NCBI RefSeq assembly: GCF_045679555.1
Contig: NC_092094.1
Span: 19,615,905 to 19,679,904 of the forward strand
Length of the DNA stretch: 64,000 bases
DNA from: Salvelinus alpinus
Taxonomy: Eukaryota > Chordata > Actinopteri > Salmoniformes > Salmonidae
Reading direction: 5' to 3'
Below are positions 46,021 to 58,200 of this stretch, piece after piece (the first letter of the stretch is position 1; the number at the start of each line of letters is the position of its first letter). The notes under the pieces were generated by a model that had not been told where the DNA came from, searched no databases, and saw only the letters and a program-made list of their open reading frames with translations. The translations under genes were made by a program, and so were the position numbers.

Positions 46021-48360
46021 TCAACCTATTTGTTTACATGTAATTATACTCAAATTAAAGTATATTGATACGAACATTTGATTAGCCGGTTTCTTTGTTT
46101 TGTTTACAATGCGGCCATCACCACCACCTCGACTGATAGACCAGTCCCCATTTAAAGGGAATGCTCGTGAATTCAGAACGGTCATGCAAAAGCACTTCTT
46201 ACGGTATCTACATAAAATTTGTGTGCGCTTCTTCTGTTGCGCGTCTTCGAGAGTTGAAGAAATTAAGTGCAGGGGCATTTACACTGAATTAAATGTGATC
46301 ACTGTATGTTGGATGTTTCTTTTCTTTTGTCCTCCCTGGACAAGTTATGATGAGTTAGGTAATAATATCCTTATTGAACTCTTATATAGGCTAGCAATTA
46401 GCCTTTATATTTAAACTTGTAGTTTATATAAAACCACAGTTAAGTGTAGCTGTATTAGCTTGAAAAGCGAGGAAAGGATTTAGAATATATTTGTTTTGTA
46501 ACGGCAGTCTCCAACAAGGGAGAGTAAGTTTAATATGTAAAGCTGTGGCTCCCCCCATCGCAGAAAGGGGAAAGCGCATGAACAGGAGAGAGGTTGTGTG
46601 CGGTGATGACCACTGGCCTTAGACACTGTCATTTTGTCTCTCTGAACTGACATTAATGGGCGGCTAACTCAATGGACTACCAAGATAACATAGTATAATT
46701 CACCATTTATCTAGGCTACACAATTCGTAAAAGCTTGACAATGGAAAGAAGAGAAACAGCAATCATGCAATTTCCAGACTACAACATTCTGTTTATCAAC
46801 ATTTTCTATATTGACATATTCACTAGCAAATGATAACTGCCCTTTGATTGAACCTATCTGTATTCTATTAGGGCTGGGATTGATTGAGCAGTCACCTCAG
46901 GGCTAGTCGGTGGACAGCTATCACAGTGCTGTCGATATTTTGATAGGCTTAGGTCCCCTGGGAGCCGCTGTGCCACTTCAGTGCTGCCATGTTGCTAGGA
47001 GACAGACAGATCCTGACTGCCTGTTGTCCAGTGTGGCTGTGGTCGAGCTTAGGTAGCCTTACTCATTTTAGAACATGGACTTTGTTCAATGATCCAGGCT
47101 CCAGACTATTTCAGAACATCCATTCACAACTGCAATGTATGTGCCTCATAAAGACTATCCAATACCATTTCATGCAGCCCACTAGCTTTGTCCTAACATA
47201 GGTTGACCATCATTTTAAGATTAAAAGACCATGTATGGTGAAAATCAATGAGTCACGTCAGTGAGCATGATCTTTGTCATCACACGTTTCTTTGCACAAT
47301 TAGGTTAGATTATAAGTTTAATAGTCACATGTAAAGGGTTGCAGGTGTAATTACAGGGTAATTAAGCTCCAAGCTCCAACAACGCTGGTCAAAGTGAAAT
47401 GAAAATAATACAATTAATAATAAAGAATATACATAAATATAATATATACATAGATGATTGTGGAAGCACTCTAGTGGCAAGGGACATTAGTGTGTAAGTA
47501 CTGTATTAGACTATTCTGAGTACGGTCTGGAAGGGTGCTCTTATAGGACTTTGATTTATGAAACTAAGGCAGTAGCAAAAGTTTGGATGGATTATGCATC
47601 CAACCCTAGGTTGGTCAATATCATACCCACGACATCGTCAGTGCTGATTTTTTCCATTGATCCTCTGGAAACACTTGTGCAGTTTTTGAGACGGGACTCA
47701 TTGTCTCAGTATGGCCTATGAAAGTTGTAAAATCCTCTCCATCGGGAGTTAAGGGTAGTCCAGGGTATGTAACCTGACACCAGGTAGTCTGGGGGCCACA
47801 TTTACCCACTTCAACAACTGGGGTGTGAGAGCCGCTCTCTCATTGGTGCTTTCTGAAAGTCCTCCTCTCCACAAAAATACCATCCATAATGCTTCCACTC
47901 TTTGTAAAACAACCTTTTCATTGTGGAAGAAAATGAACACAATAGGCCTAGATAATGAGATAGCAAACATAAAGACAGGCAATAACAGGGTTTGTAAGCC
48001 CTGTGTTGTTATGGCAGTGAACATTTAGTCCAGTCTATCTCTGTCTCTGCATGTAGAATGTACGCCTGTTTCCACCTGTATCACAGTCACTCTGACCTTT
48101 GTACCACTCCAAAAGATAAGAACAATTGTTCTACCAGTTTATATTTTTCTCTTGTAAGTTATACCCTTTTTAAATGTTCTTTGTACTGTAATGTGACAAC
48201 ATATTGTAACACAAAATAAGAAATGTTTGTCTAAAAGTTACATTTACTTTTATTTAAAACTATTGCTGGGATGCAAGTATTTGCCATTGATGTGACTAAT
48301 TATCAATGTCAGAAGTTGTTTTCCAATTAACATAAATCAATACTAAAAACCAATACTCAT
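46021..48360. other. Intergenic region between cecr2 and the slc25a18 remnant
   Basis: No gene or SINE/DNA transposon recognised. A short LINE-tail-like piece (AATAGTCACATGTAAAGGGT) is at ~47315-47400. Possible shared promoter space for two divergent genes. Confidence 0.5.
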
Positions 48361-48369
48361 ATAAATCAG

Positions 48370-48485
48370 ATAGTTGGAGCAGAGCAGGGTGGAGCTTGTG
48401 CTGCTTGACTACCGTTGCTGCACACATTGTTGAAGTGAAAGGAAAGTGGACAGCTTGATCCTGCTTGTGGGATGCACTGACACGG
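48370..48485 (+). other. Candidate non-coding first exon of slc25a18
   Basis: The stretch ends GCACTGACACGG|GTAAGTTCC, a strong 5' splice site on the plus strand, at the place where the 5' UTR of the carrier gene would be expected. There is no ATG frame. This is inference from one splice signal and position. Confidence 0.25.
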
Positions 48486-48489
48486 GTAA

Positions 48490-50050
48490 GTTCCCCACTG
48501 CTGTCTTTCTCATGATAAAACCAATTTTTCAGACAAAAAATTAGCTATGTTGTCTGAGCTGGATGATTTGGTGCAGTTTGAAGCAGTTGGGGTTTGGGGG
48601 GGTTGAAGTTGGCATGGGGTAAACTCTTGTCTGCGTTTTTGGCAGGGGACTAGTGTGAATGGAACGGAGCTGAAAGAAAGTTTCACAGAGCGGCTCAGTG
48701 AAAGGCATGTGCAGAATGTGACTGACTGGGCACTAGAAAGGACTGAGCTGTAAGATGAAAGGGATCCAGAGGAACGGTTAGGAGGATGGTTGTGGTGGAA
48801 GATAAGAACTGAGGAGAAATCAAGAGAATGGTGTCAAAACTAAGGTGAGAGATGGAGAAAGGTGAATTCATTATTTTTTCAAAGGAGGAGAGAAGCGAGG
48901 GTAGAGAGATGGCTTACAGTGGTAAAAATAGACAGAGGGGGAATGGAGGTGGGGAGATTAAGAGAGATTAATTAGGGAGCTGAGAAGGAAATAAGGAGAG
49001 AAAAAAATAAGAATGGAAGAAAGGGGACAAGAGGAGAAGAGGGTAGGTGGGAACACCTGATGTCGATTTTACGGCTTGGGTAATATTGTGCATAATAACA
49101 GACCAGCTTCTGACAATTATTGTTAGCAGAAAAAAATAGTCAAACCAATGTTACAATGGTGGATCTCAAACACAGCTAAAGGAAACTGGTAAGCTTGTCA
49201 TCTTTCAGTTTTGCCCTCCTTGGTAGATCAAATCATCTTATCCCTTTTAGCAATAAGATTAGAGAGACTTAAGATGTTCTCTTTCTGTGTGGGAGCCACA
49301 GGACATTCTGCCTCAGAATTATGAATGACCTACCTGGGTACCAGATGTGTTTGTGCTGACCTTCCACTCCTTGCTGCTCCTTGTCCTGTGCATGATGGCG
49401 CAAACAGATCTGGGATCCGGCTAATGAATGACCAACATGGCCTTCAATCATAAGATCTACGGTCAAAATTCTTATTCAGTGTGTGGACGTTCAATCCTCT
49501 GCAATACTCTGAACAACTATTGCCATAAAGAGTTGTCCCTGCAGTTGAGAGAGTTTACAAAGAGATAAATAGGACCTCTGTATGATAGTGAGGTATGAGA
49601 AAAGGTAACCTGACCCTTGTCATTGGTGTGGCCTTGCTCTATTGGAACAGACAGAGACCACTGGTATTCCTGTGTGGCACAGCAGAGCAGGAATACTGGC
49701 CAGAGGACACCGGTTAAGCTCAGGTGGTGGGTGCCACAAAATACAGGGGAGAGGAACCCTATTGGTTCACCACCGTGGAAGAACAGACACCACATTGATA
49801 CCATAGAGGTGGCAAGCTGCATTTGTGCTGGAGACAGGTGGGCCGGTAAGGGTACGGTAGTGGTGATGACACCTTTGGGCTGAGCTGCTGTGCCGATGGG
49901 AGGAGGAAGGAAACTGAACTGGAGCCCAATGAGAGACAGGATGGCTGAGCAGAAAGTTAGGTAACCCCCATTGCAATATATCTCTTCACCTAGAACCTGG
50001 AGGATTCAATCTAACAATAATGTGAAAGGAGGAAACATTTTGTTGCCCTA
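48490..50050. other. No gene recognised; purine-rich stretch
   Basis: Bases ~48840-49040 are strongly AG-rich on the plus strand. I searched for the first carrier repeat (PIDLAK-type motif of slc25a18) and did not find it. Confidence 0.55.
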
Positions 50051-50054
50051 TGCC

Positions 50055-53000
50055 AGCATTCCCATTTCCATTTTATTTATTTGTATTTATTTATTTTTTA
50101 TTTAACCTTTATTTAACCAGGAAGGGCTCATTGAGATTTAAAATCTATTTTTCAAGAGCGTCCTGGCCAAGATAGGCAGCACCAAGTCATTACAAAAATT
50201 ACAGACAGACAACATGAAAAACTACAAGTAATCTAGTAAAAACCATTGAATTCACAAGAGTATAACAAAATCAAAAACAGAAAATTAAAAATATTGACAG
50301 GTCAGGGAATCAGCCTCAAAATCCTTCATCAGTGATTTAAAAACACCAATCGGGACAAGTTCTTCCAGTTTAAAATTATTTTGTAAGGTGTTCCAAGACG
50401 ATGGCGCAGAGTACATAAAAGACCTTTTACCAAATTCAGTTCGGACATTTGGAACAGTTAGCAGGATAAAGTCCAGCGAACGAAGAGAGTACCCACCACA
50501 TTTCTGAACAATAAATCCCAATTTCAGCTTCAATTTTTTTGTAAGTTGTTGAATATGCAATTTAAAAGAGAGGCCGTCATCAATTAGAATTCCAAGATAT
50601 TTATATGAGGTTACAACCTCAATCTCCTTGACCTGACAGGTAGTAATAGGTGAAAGGTTCAGAGGTCTATTTCTTGCATTAGAAAACACCATTAGTTTAG
50701 TTTTGTCAGTATTGAGGATAAGCTTCAATTGACACAAGGTATGTTGAACAGTATAAAAAGCAAGTTTGCAAGTTCTGGAAAGCTTTTGTAAGAGACGAGG
50801 CACAACAGTAAATAACAGTATCATCAGCATAAAAATGAAGTTGTGCATTTTGGACATTTGTGTCTAAATCATTTATATAAATAGTGAATAAGAGAGGACC
50901 AAGTACAGAGCCTTGGGGCACACCATTCAGGACAGACAATTTAACAGACATAAGCCCATCAAATTGAGTGCACTGAGTTCTATCAGACAGATAGTTAGCA
51001 AACCATGCAACTGCATGCTCCGAAAGACCTACACTCAACAATCTCTGCCTTAGTATAGCATGATCAACTGTATCAAAAGCCTTAGAGAGATCAATAAAAA
51101 GTGAGACACAGTGCTGTTTTTTGTCAAGGGCTTCAGTGATATCATTTTAAACCTTCATGGCTGCTGTAATTGTGCTATTCTTCCTATTGGTACATTGATA
51201 AAATAGAGTTAGTAAATAAAAACTATTTTAGCTGTTCACTTACAAGGGTTTCAAGTATTTTCACCAGGGGTGACAGCTTTGAGATTGGCCTATAATTATT
51301 TAAAAGAGTTGGATCTCCCCCTTTTAAAAGTGGTAGGACAAATGCTGATTTCCAGATCTTTGGAATTTCATTACATTCCAGGGTTAGATTGAACAGATAT
51401 GCAAGTGGTTCAGCTATGAAATCAGCTGCCAGATTTAAAAAGCAGGGATCCAAAAGATCAGGACCTGCAGGCTTTCTTTGATCTAAGGATTTCAGGGCTT
51501 TATGTACCACCTGCACTGAGAATGGCAAAAAGCTAAACGTTTGACCAGCTCTCACTGGTTCATCCATACAGGGTTGTACAGAGACAGAGGACACTGGTTC
51601 ATCCACACAGGGTTGTACAGAGACAGAGGACACTGAATCAAACAGCCTACCAGATGATACAAAGTGCTCATTGAAACAATTCAGCATTTCAGTTTTGTCA
51701 TATATAGCAACAGAGTCCTTCAAAACACATGACGGTATTTCATTAACATTACTGTTACCAGACATAGACTTAATAGCATTCCAAAACTTTCTAGGGTCAT
51801 TCAGGTTATCAGTGGTAACAGACATAAAATATTCAGACTTGGCCTTCCTGAGAAGAAAAGAACACTTGTTTCTTAACTGCCTAAAAATAAGACAAGATTT
51901 CCTTGCTTTAGCCCAGGCTAGATTACGGTCGTGAATAATACAAGACAGCTCAGAAGAAAACCATGGATTATCCCGCCCTTTAACCCTGAACCTGCGGAAT
52001 GGGGCATGTTTGTTTACTATTTGGAAAAAAACACCATGAAAGAATATCCAGGCAGTTTCCACATCAGGGATAAGCTCAATCTTGCTCCAGTCAAAATAAA
52101 ACAAATCATGAAAGAAAGCCTGCTCATTAAAACACTTCAAATTTCTCATACGAATAAAACGTGGGTTTGTCTTTGGAACCTTAGTATTTCTAACAGCAAC
52201 AACAGCACAATGGTCACTTAAATCATTACAAAAAACACCAACCGCAGAATATTTATGTGGAACATTTGTCAATATCAAATCAATCAGGGTAGATGTCTCT
52301 GGGTATTTAAGATTTGGGCGAGTGGGTGAGTTAATCAACTGGGTAAGATTCATAGAATTACAAAACATTTTTAAATCATCAGACACAGGCTTTAACCAAC
52401 ACCAGTTGAGATCACCAATCAAGATCATTTCACTGTAAAGAAGTTTAAACATAAGGTGCGTCAAAGAAGAAAATGCATCACCGAGAGCAGAGGGGGGGTC
52501 TATAACAGCCAATCACAGTTATAGAAAGGCCCTTTGAAACCTCAATATTCAAAGCAAGAAATTCCAACTGTTTACAAATAGTTTCAGACTTTGCCACACT
52601 TACATGGAATTTACATTTTACATATATAGCCACACCCCCACCTTTCTTAACCCGATCAGTGCGATAAACATTGTAACCACTTATACAAATATCCTTATCA
52701 AAAACAGACTTGCTGAGCCAGGTTTCAGAAAACACAATTACATCAGCATCAGTTGATTTAGCCCAAATCCTAACCCCATCAATTTTTGACAACAGGCTGC
52801 GTACATTTAAATGAAAAATACCAAAACCAGATCTTGATTTAAAATCAGAGGGGGTTTGGAGACATTGCATATCAGGGCCAGGGTTAGGTTGCACGTTACC
52901 TGATATCAACAAAAGAAGAATAACTTCTGTTTAATAACCTTGCACGGCTTCTCTTTTTTAAGAGACCTACTGCAAGCGAATTCTACAAGTGAGTTTCCAG

Positions 53001-53100
53001 ACAATACAAAACAGTCATTTAAAACCATTTTACTTTGGTAGTGACACAAAAGGCATAAAATTAGCAGTGTAGTTAAGGTTAGGTTTAAATTCACATTTTA
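50055..53100 (-). mobile_element. Rex/CR1-L2-like LINE with endonuclease and reverse transcriptase
   Basis: Minus-strand order: short leader with SGNVQPNPGPD; endonuclease (52478-52912: FHLNVRSLLSKIDGVR, VFSETWLSKSVF, GGGVAIYVK, IGCYRPP); then a 429-codon frame (51223-52512) with the endonuclease end (LIGDLNW, SDHCAVVAV), linker and RT start (LNNYRPISKLSPLVKI); then RT core (50706-51041: GVPQGSVLGPLLFTIYINDL, FYADDT) and C-terminus (50285-50857). At least one frameshift falls in a run of seven G (~52490). The 3' end has AATAAA-rich repeats near 50055-50120. It is long and fairly well kept but not intact. Confidence 0.88.
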
Positions 53101-53109
53101 GGAAGATAA

Positions 53110-54205
53110 ATTGTTTAGTACTTTGTGTGTTTGGTAACTAGTGATGACCTACTGCCTTGGCTTGGTTCCTCATTTACTTTGTTCACACAATAAAATAAAA
53201 AAGTAAATAAAAAAAGTAAATAAAGTACAGTTTATTGAATTGGATGAAAGAGAGAATAGTTCTGTTTTGACTCATGCACACAGTAATTGTTTTCAAGTAA
53301 TCAGACTAAGCTGTCCATAAGGGCAGATTAGGTCAAATGTGTTTTTGAACATTTGCATTCAAAACAAGTGTTTGGTGCTGTTTTGGTGAGCGCTACATTT
53401 ACTGAGTGGCTTCCACAAGAAATCAGACAGGGAAAATAACCAATTATTGGCTCTATAGTACTAGTTATTTACATGCTTGGCTCTACTAGTTGTCTAGTAC
53501 AGACAACTGTCTATCTCTATACACCTGTACACACTATGGCATCATAGGGTTGAGTGTGCATTGAGCCTATATTTACATTGGTAAAGTGAGTTACTGGTTG
53601 GCACAGGAGTGATCCTTTGGCATCCTGACTACTCATGGTCTTTTAATTAAGTAACAATCTAGTAGCTGCTAATGAAGTTTAATCAAATCAATGGAAAATC
53701 AAACTGTGAACCAAATGTGAACCAATTAAATTTAGAATCCTTAGTTGATACATGTATTTTTGGACTTAGAAATGAATGATATATTCTTCAAGAATCAATA
53801 GGTATATAACTTATAAATGCCTCATGAGCTTAGTTCAACTGTGGAACCCCATCAGAACCCAAATATATAAACCTGTTTTACTCTGTTTGTAAACAATGTA
53901 AACAGTATCATGGATGGTCGGTCCTTGCATCCATAGCACTGTCTATTCATTTAAGAGTGGTTACATTTCTACAGGCCCATCCCTCAACTTATTGATACAA
54001 TTAAGGATTCTAACTTTAAAGGAAAGTGTCCATCAATTATGTTTGTAGTGTGTAGCTGTGTTTAAGTGATGCTGAACAACCAACATTCTGTGATGTAGGG
54101 TTTTGTTAAGATTGACAAGACACTGTATTGTATAGAAAAGCAAATTACTAAATGGTATTCATTGTTTATGCATGGTCAATAAGCATCAGTTATAAAAGTT
54201 GTGAA
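53110..54205. other. No gene recognised
   Basis: AT-rich sequence without a recognised repeat or coding frame, between two LINE copies. The missing 5' carrier exons were not found here either. Confidence 0.5.
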
Positions 54206-54211
54206 GAGGGC

Positions 54212-54920
54212 ACAACAAAACCTTTTCCCCTCAGGAGACTGAAAATATTTGGCATGGGTCCCCAGATCCTCAAAAGTTTCTACAGCTGCACCATTGAGAG
54301 CATCCTGACCGGTTGCATCACTGTTCGACATCTGACCATAAGGCGCTACAGAGGTTAGTGCAAACAGCCCAGTACATCACTGGGACCAAGCTTCCTGCCA
54401 TCCAGGACCTATATACTAGGCGGTGTCAGAGGAAAGCCCAAAGCCCTCCAGTCACCCAAGTTATAGACTGTTTTCTCTGCTACCGCATGGCAAGCGGTAC
54501 CGGAGCACCAAGTCTAGGACCAAAAGGCTCCTCAACAGCTTCTACCCCCAAGCCATTAATTAGACTGCTAAACAATTCATAAAATCACCACTGGACAATT
54601 TACCTTGACCCTCCCTTTTGTACACTGCTGCTACTCGCTGTTTGTTTGTTACCTATGCATAGTTACTTCGCACCCACCTACATGTACAGATTACCTCAAC
54701 TAGCCTGTACCCCCGCACACTGACTTGGTACCGGTGCCCCCTGTATATAGCCTCGTTCTTGTTATTCTTATTGTGTTACTTTTTATATTAGTCTACATGG
54801 TAAATATGTTCATCTTCTTGAACTGCACTGTTGGTTAAGGGCTTGTAAGTAAGCATTTCACAGTAAAGTCTACACTTGTTGTATTTGGTGCATGTGACAA
54901 ATAAAGTTTGATTTGATTTA
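54212..54920 (+). mobile_element. LINE 3' fragment with end of ORF2
   Basis: RRLKIFGMGPQILKSFYSCT followed by IESILTGCIT is the typical C-terminal end of an L2-like RT protein; one frame break follows. The 3' UTR ends GACAAATAAAGTTTGATTTG. The last ~450 bases match the copy at 4.35-4.71 kb. Confidence 0.85.
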
Positions 54921-55281
54921 TAAGATATATCATGAATATATCAGAAAGTTCACCCAAACTGATTTTTACCTGAATACTTCTCCTTTTGATGTGAAGGCTG
55001 GACTGTTTGACGAAGAGAGTAAAGTTGGAAGGTTACTTTGGGATGTATCGAGGTACTATTTCCCTGGATTAATGTAATGTATAATTCTGTGTTATGAGTG
55101 TAGCTGACACTGCCTAAATTGAAATAACTGCTATAAACCATGTATTATACCCTTTGAAAGTATTGAGCACCTAGAGTTATTAACTAGCCTAGAGCTAATC
55201 ATATGAAAGTGCAGGGGACGTTTTTTTAATGACGTTAACTGTAGATTGTGTTGTTATAATCCATTACTATTTTTTCCACAG

Positions 55282-55370
55282 GTGCAGCAGTGAATCTCAC
55301 TCATCACACCAGAGATTGCCATTAAACTGGCAGCAAATTATATCTTCAGACAGAAGCTCTCCAAGGATGG
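55282..55370 (+). pseudogene. slc25a18: slc25a18 remnant exon, 2-bp deletion and lost donor
   Basis: After acceptor TTTTCCACAG the frame reads AAVNLT, then breaks: two bases are missing against the family pattern LTLITPE. In the shifted frame ITPEIAIKLAANYIFRQKL and SKDG follow. The place for the donor reads GG|GAAACT instead of GG|GT, so splicing to the next exon would fail. Confidence 0.82.
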
Positions 55371-55614
55371 GAAACTAACTTTTTGTCCGAGCACAGCACT
55401 TACACTTTTAACTATTTAACTGAAACATAAATTTACATACCCGAGAGTACTTTTTTATCCATCAAGTTAACATAACATTCATGTAATAAAGTCAGACAAA
55501 CTAAGGTACTATTGCTACAGTAAACTGTACCATTTTATCAGGGGTGGTGCCATTATTGTTATTATTGCTATGTGTCTATTTATTAGTCTGTTAACCCTGT
55601 CATTTGGCCCACAG

Positions 55615-55730
55615 GAAGTTGCCCCTGTGGGGGGAGATACTGGCAGGATATGGGGCGGGGACCTGCCAGATGATAGTGACCACACCCATGGAGATGCTCA
55701 AGATCCATTTGCAGGACGCAGGAAGGTTGG
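55615..55730 (+). pseudogene. slc25a18: slc25a18 remnant exon with second carrier motif
   Basis: Behind GGCCCACAG the exon reads KLPLWGEILAGYGAGTCQMI then VTTPMEMLKIHLQDAGRLG, ending TTGG|GTGAGT. PMEMLK is the second Px[DE]xx[KR] motif. His replaces the usual Gln in KIQLQDAG. This exon itself is open. Confidence 0.85.
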
Positions 55731-55826
55731 GTGAGTTCTGTGAACCGTTTGTCCTTAGGCCAACCACATCTCAGACTCTGCTGCTGAAGTTTTTTGGCAC
55801 TGATGTGATGTGTGTGTGTGTGACAG

Positions 55827-56004
55827 CTGCCATAAGCAGAGTGGTCCAAGCACACACTGCAGCTTCTGGTCCAGCTCCTGGTCCATCTCCTCCAGCCCAG
55901 CCTGCCCCTCCACCTCGGACCACTGCCATCCGTATCACCCTGAAGCTACTGAAGACACGAGGCCTGCCAGGCCTCTACTGGGGAGCAGGAGCCACACTGA
56001 TGAG
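55827..56004 (+). pseudogene. slc25a18: slc25a18 remnant exon, Pro/Ala-rich matrix loop
   Basis: The acceptor follows a TG run (TGTGTGTGTGACAG). The exon reads AAISRVVQAHTAASGPAPGP, a Pro-rich loop, then RITLKLLKTRGLPGLYWGAG ATLMR, and ends ATGAG|GTGTGA. The loop length and the TRGLPGLY block fit the glutamate carriers. Confidence 0.85.
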
Positions 56005-56171
56005 GTGTGACACTCTCTGTCTCTCTCTCTGCCTCTGACAAATCCACATAGGCAAATAGCATAGAAAGTGAAAAGCTAAATGAAAGATATTAGACAAATT
56101 GTACGTGTCAAAAAAACGCACACCGCACACACACACTCAATCACTCACTCACTCCCTGTGGTACAAGCACA

Positions 56172-56352
56172 CAACAGGAGGTTGAGGCCCCGTAATTGGG
56201 GAGGATGGGCTCGTGGTAATGGCTGGAGCGGAATCAGTGGAACGGTATCAAATACTGTACATCAAACTCATGGTTCCAGGTGTTTGATGCCATTCCATTT
56301 GTGCCGTTCCGTACATCAATATGATCCGTCCTCCCCTCAGCAGCCTCCTGTG
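56172..56352. mobile_element. MITE with ACAGGAGG ends
   Basis: Left CAACAGGAGGTTGAGGCCCC and right CAGCCTCCTGTG are inverted. Inside, TGATGCCATTCCATT and GGAATCAGTGGAACGGTATC also pair in mirror fashion. It lies in the intron before the damaged exon of the pseudogene. Confidence 0.75.
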
Positions 56353-56737
56353 AAGCACACACATACACGTTTCTCTTGTTCAGTTCGGAATGACTAAATC
56401 CTGAACTGACTGAACTGAGGTAACCTGCTAGACTCACTGTCAGGCCTGATTTGTCTCATTACTGGTGATTAGTTTGTGGCAAAGACTTTGATTTACTTCT
56501 TGTAAAGGCTGCCTGATTTACATATACCACATATTGCATCGCTCCGTTCAATATTTTGTATTTCTGTTGATACGTTGGTCTTTTACATATGTACAGTACT
56601 TACTGTATGTGTGGTCTGGAACCCTGGCTAATCAAGGCCAACATAAATCAATAGGTTACTGCAGTTATTGTATGTCTGGCAGGCTGAATCTAGCTGTGGA
56701 CCGACTGAAACATGCCTCCGTTCTTTTCGTATTCCTG

Positions 56738-56905
56738 GGATGTTCCTTTCTCTATGATCTACTTCCCGCTGTTCACCAACCTGAACACGCTGGGAAGGGC
56801 CGAGTAGTCATGGAGACTTGCAGGAGTGGGCCCCCTTCCTGCAGTCCTTCACAGCAGGCTGCACAGCCGGATCAGTGGCAGCTGTAGCTGTCACACCATT
56901 TGACG
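56738..56905 (+). pseudogene. slc25a18: slc25a18 remnant exon, lost acceptor and in-frame stop
   Basis: DVPFSMIYFPLFTNLNTLGR is clear, but the sequence before it is TATTCCTGG, with no AG to splice to. The reading then meets TAG at 56805-56807. In another frame the family sequence resumes as SFTAGCTAGSVAAVAVTPFD, ending TGACG|GTGAGA. Confidence 0.85.
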
Positions 56906-57268
56906 GTGAGAGAGACAGAGGCAGGGAAGGGCTGGGGGAGACCCATAAAGGAGAGATAAACCACTGTATTCAGTAGCAGTGCATATCATTCAGTCCTAAA
57001 CGTTAATGTCCACAATAAGACCATCTAATCTGTAGATGTCATACAGGGGCAGTTTGTAAGGGCTGATTCCTGTGTTGGGTTGGGATTGCAAAGGCTATTG
57101 AATTTGATTAGCGGATTACAATTAAATTATACCATGAGACCCCAAGTACAATGGTATGAAATACATTATCAATAACTCTGCAATCCCAGAGCACGATACC
57201 CACATTGTCTGTACTTTGTTAAGGGCAGTTGAGTTTACATTGGTTTCAGTGTGTGTGTTTGTTGGCAG

Positions 57269-57338
57269 TCATAAAGACTCGTATACAGACCTTGCAGAAG
57301 GGGGAGGACACATACCGTGGCATTGTTGACTGCACACG
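57269..57338 (+). pseudogene. slc25a18: slc25a18 remnant exon with third carrier motif
   Basis: Behind GTTGGCAG the exon reads VIKTRIQTLQKGEDTYRGIV DCTR. With the previous PFD it forms the third carrier motif PFDVIK. Two residues (Gly-Glu) usual in this family are missing after QKG. Confidence 0.82.
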
Positions 57339-57423
57339 GTAAGGCTTGCACCATAAAACCCACATTTCTCCAATATGTATCTGCTAACCTTTGGTTGACA
57401 GCAGGTTTCTCACACTTCCATAG

Positions 57424-57565
57424 GAGGATCTGGAGTAAAGAGGGCCCAGCAACATTCCTCAAGGGGGCAACGTGTCGCTTACTGGTCATCGCCCCCCTCT
57501 TTGGCATCGCACAGGGGGTCTACTTCCTGGGCGTAGGAGAGCTGTTGCTAGGGCTACTGGGATAG
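57424..57565 (+). pseudogene. slc25a18: slc25a18 remnant last exon
   Basis: Behind CTTCCATAG: RIWSKEGPATFLKGATCRLL then VIAPLFGIAQGVYFLGVGEL LLGLLG and TAG. It is fully open and close to the functional carriers, the best preserved piece. Confidence 0.88.
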
Positions 57566-58179
57566 CAACTGCCACATGCTGTGTCCCTTACAGTACAAAA
57601 CATACTGCTTCATTCAGCAGTGAACGTGAACGGAGGGAGAGAGAGAACTCTCCATGGTTCTTATGCAAAGGCTCCTTGACTTTGCCATCACTAAGGAAGT
57701 TACCAAGCTATCATGTTGTTTGACAAAAGCACTTTATATGTAAGTGACAAATCCATCAACATTTGTTTTTAAACTATCAAACATTTTATTTACTAATGTT
57801 GTATAATGCTGATTACACTGCCATGAGAAGTCTAAAATGTGGCCGGCAATTGGTCCACCTTTCACAGAGATCCTTTTCGTTTCATGAAAAAGGACAACCT
57901 CCGCATTGGCTTTCCTCCCCAGTGAGTTTCTTTCCCATCCGTGAGTCCAGAGTTGTAATCTTGGACTCCTCCTGTTAATGCTTTAATCCTAGTCTCTGTA
58001 CTGTAACCCACTGAACAGCCAGGCTCCTCTCCTACAGGTTAAGACTGCTGGGCCTGCACTCAAAAGTCTTACCTTCCTGTTCTCCACAACTCAGGCTCGG
58101 AAGCAAACCTCTTCAGAGCTAGCTGTAACTGTTAACTTAACCTTTTTTAATGCATCTTTGAATTACATGTCATACGCAC

Positions 58180-58200
58180 AATAAAGATTATGCAAATAAA
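58180..58200 (+). terminator. Poly(A) signals for slc25a18
   Basis: Two AATAAA hexamers (58180-58185, 58195-58200) lie 615-630 bases past the pseudogene stop, as expected for its old 3' UTR. Between 57566 and 58170 nothing else is recognised. Confidence 0.5.

Larger units (their letters stand above)
55282..57565 (+). pseudogene. slc25a18: slc25a18 (mitochondrial glutamate carrier) pseudogene
   Basis: Intact SLC25A18/A22 proteins sit in the mitochondrial inner membrane and import glutamate with a proton, using three repeats that each hold a Px[DE]xx[KR] motif. Six exons from repeat 1's end to the C-terminus are recognisable here: LAANYIFRQKLSKDG; LPLWGEILAGYGAGTCQ with PMEMLK; a Pro-rich insert then LKLLKTRGLPGLYWGAGATL; FSMIYFPLFTNLNTLG; VIKTRIQTLQKG; IAPLFGIAQGVYFLGVGELL and TAG. 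Damage: 2 bases lost near 55312; donor GT to GA at 55371; no AG acceptor before 56738; frame break then TAG at 56805-56807; six bases missing in the QKG-ED segment. The exons before 55282 were not found. Gene order with cecr2 and atp6v1e1 supports orthology. An assembly error could not explain this many lesions. Confidence 0.85.
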
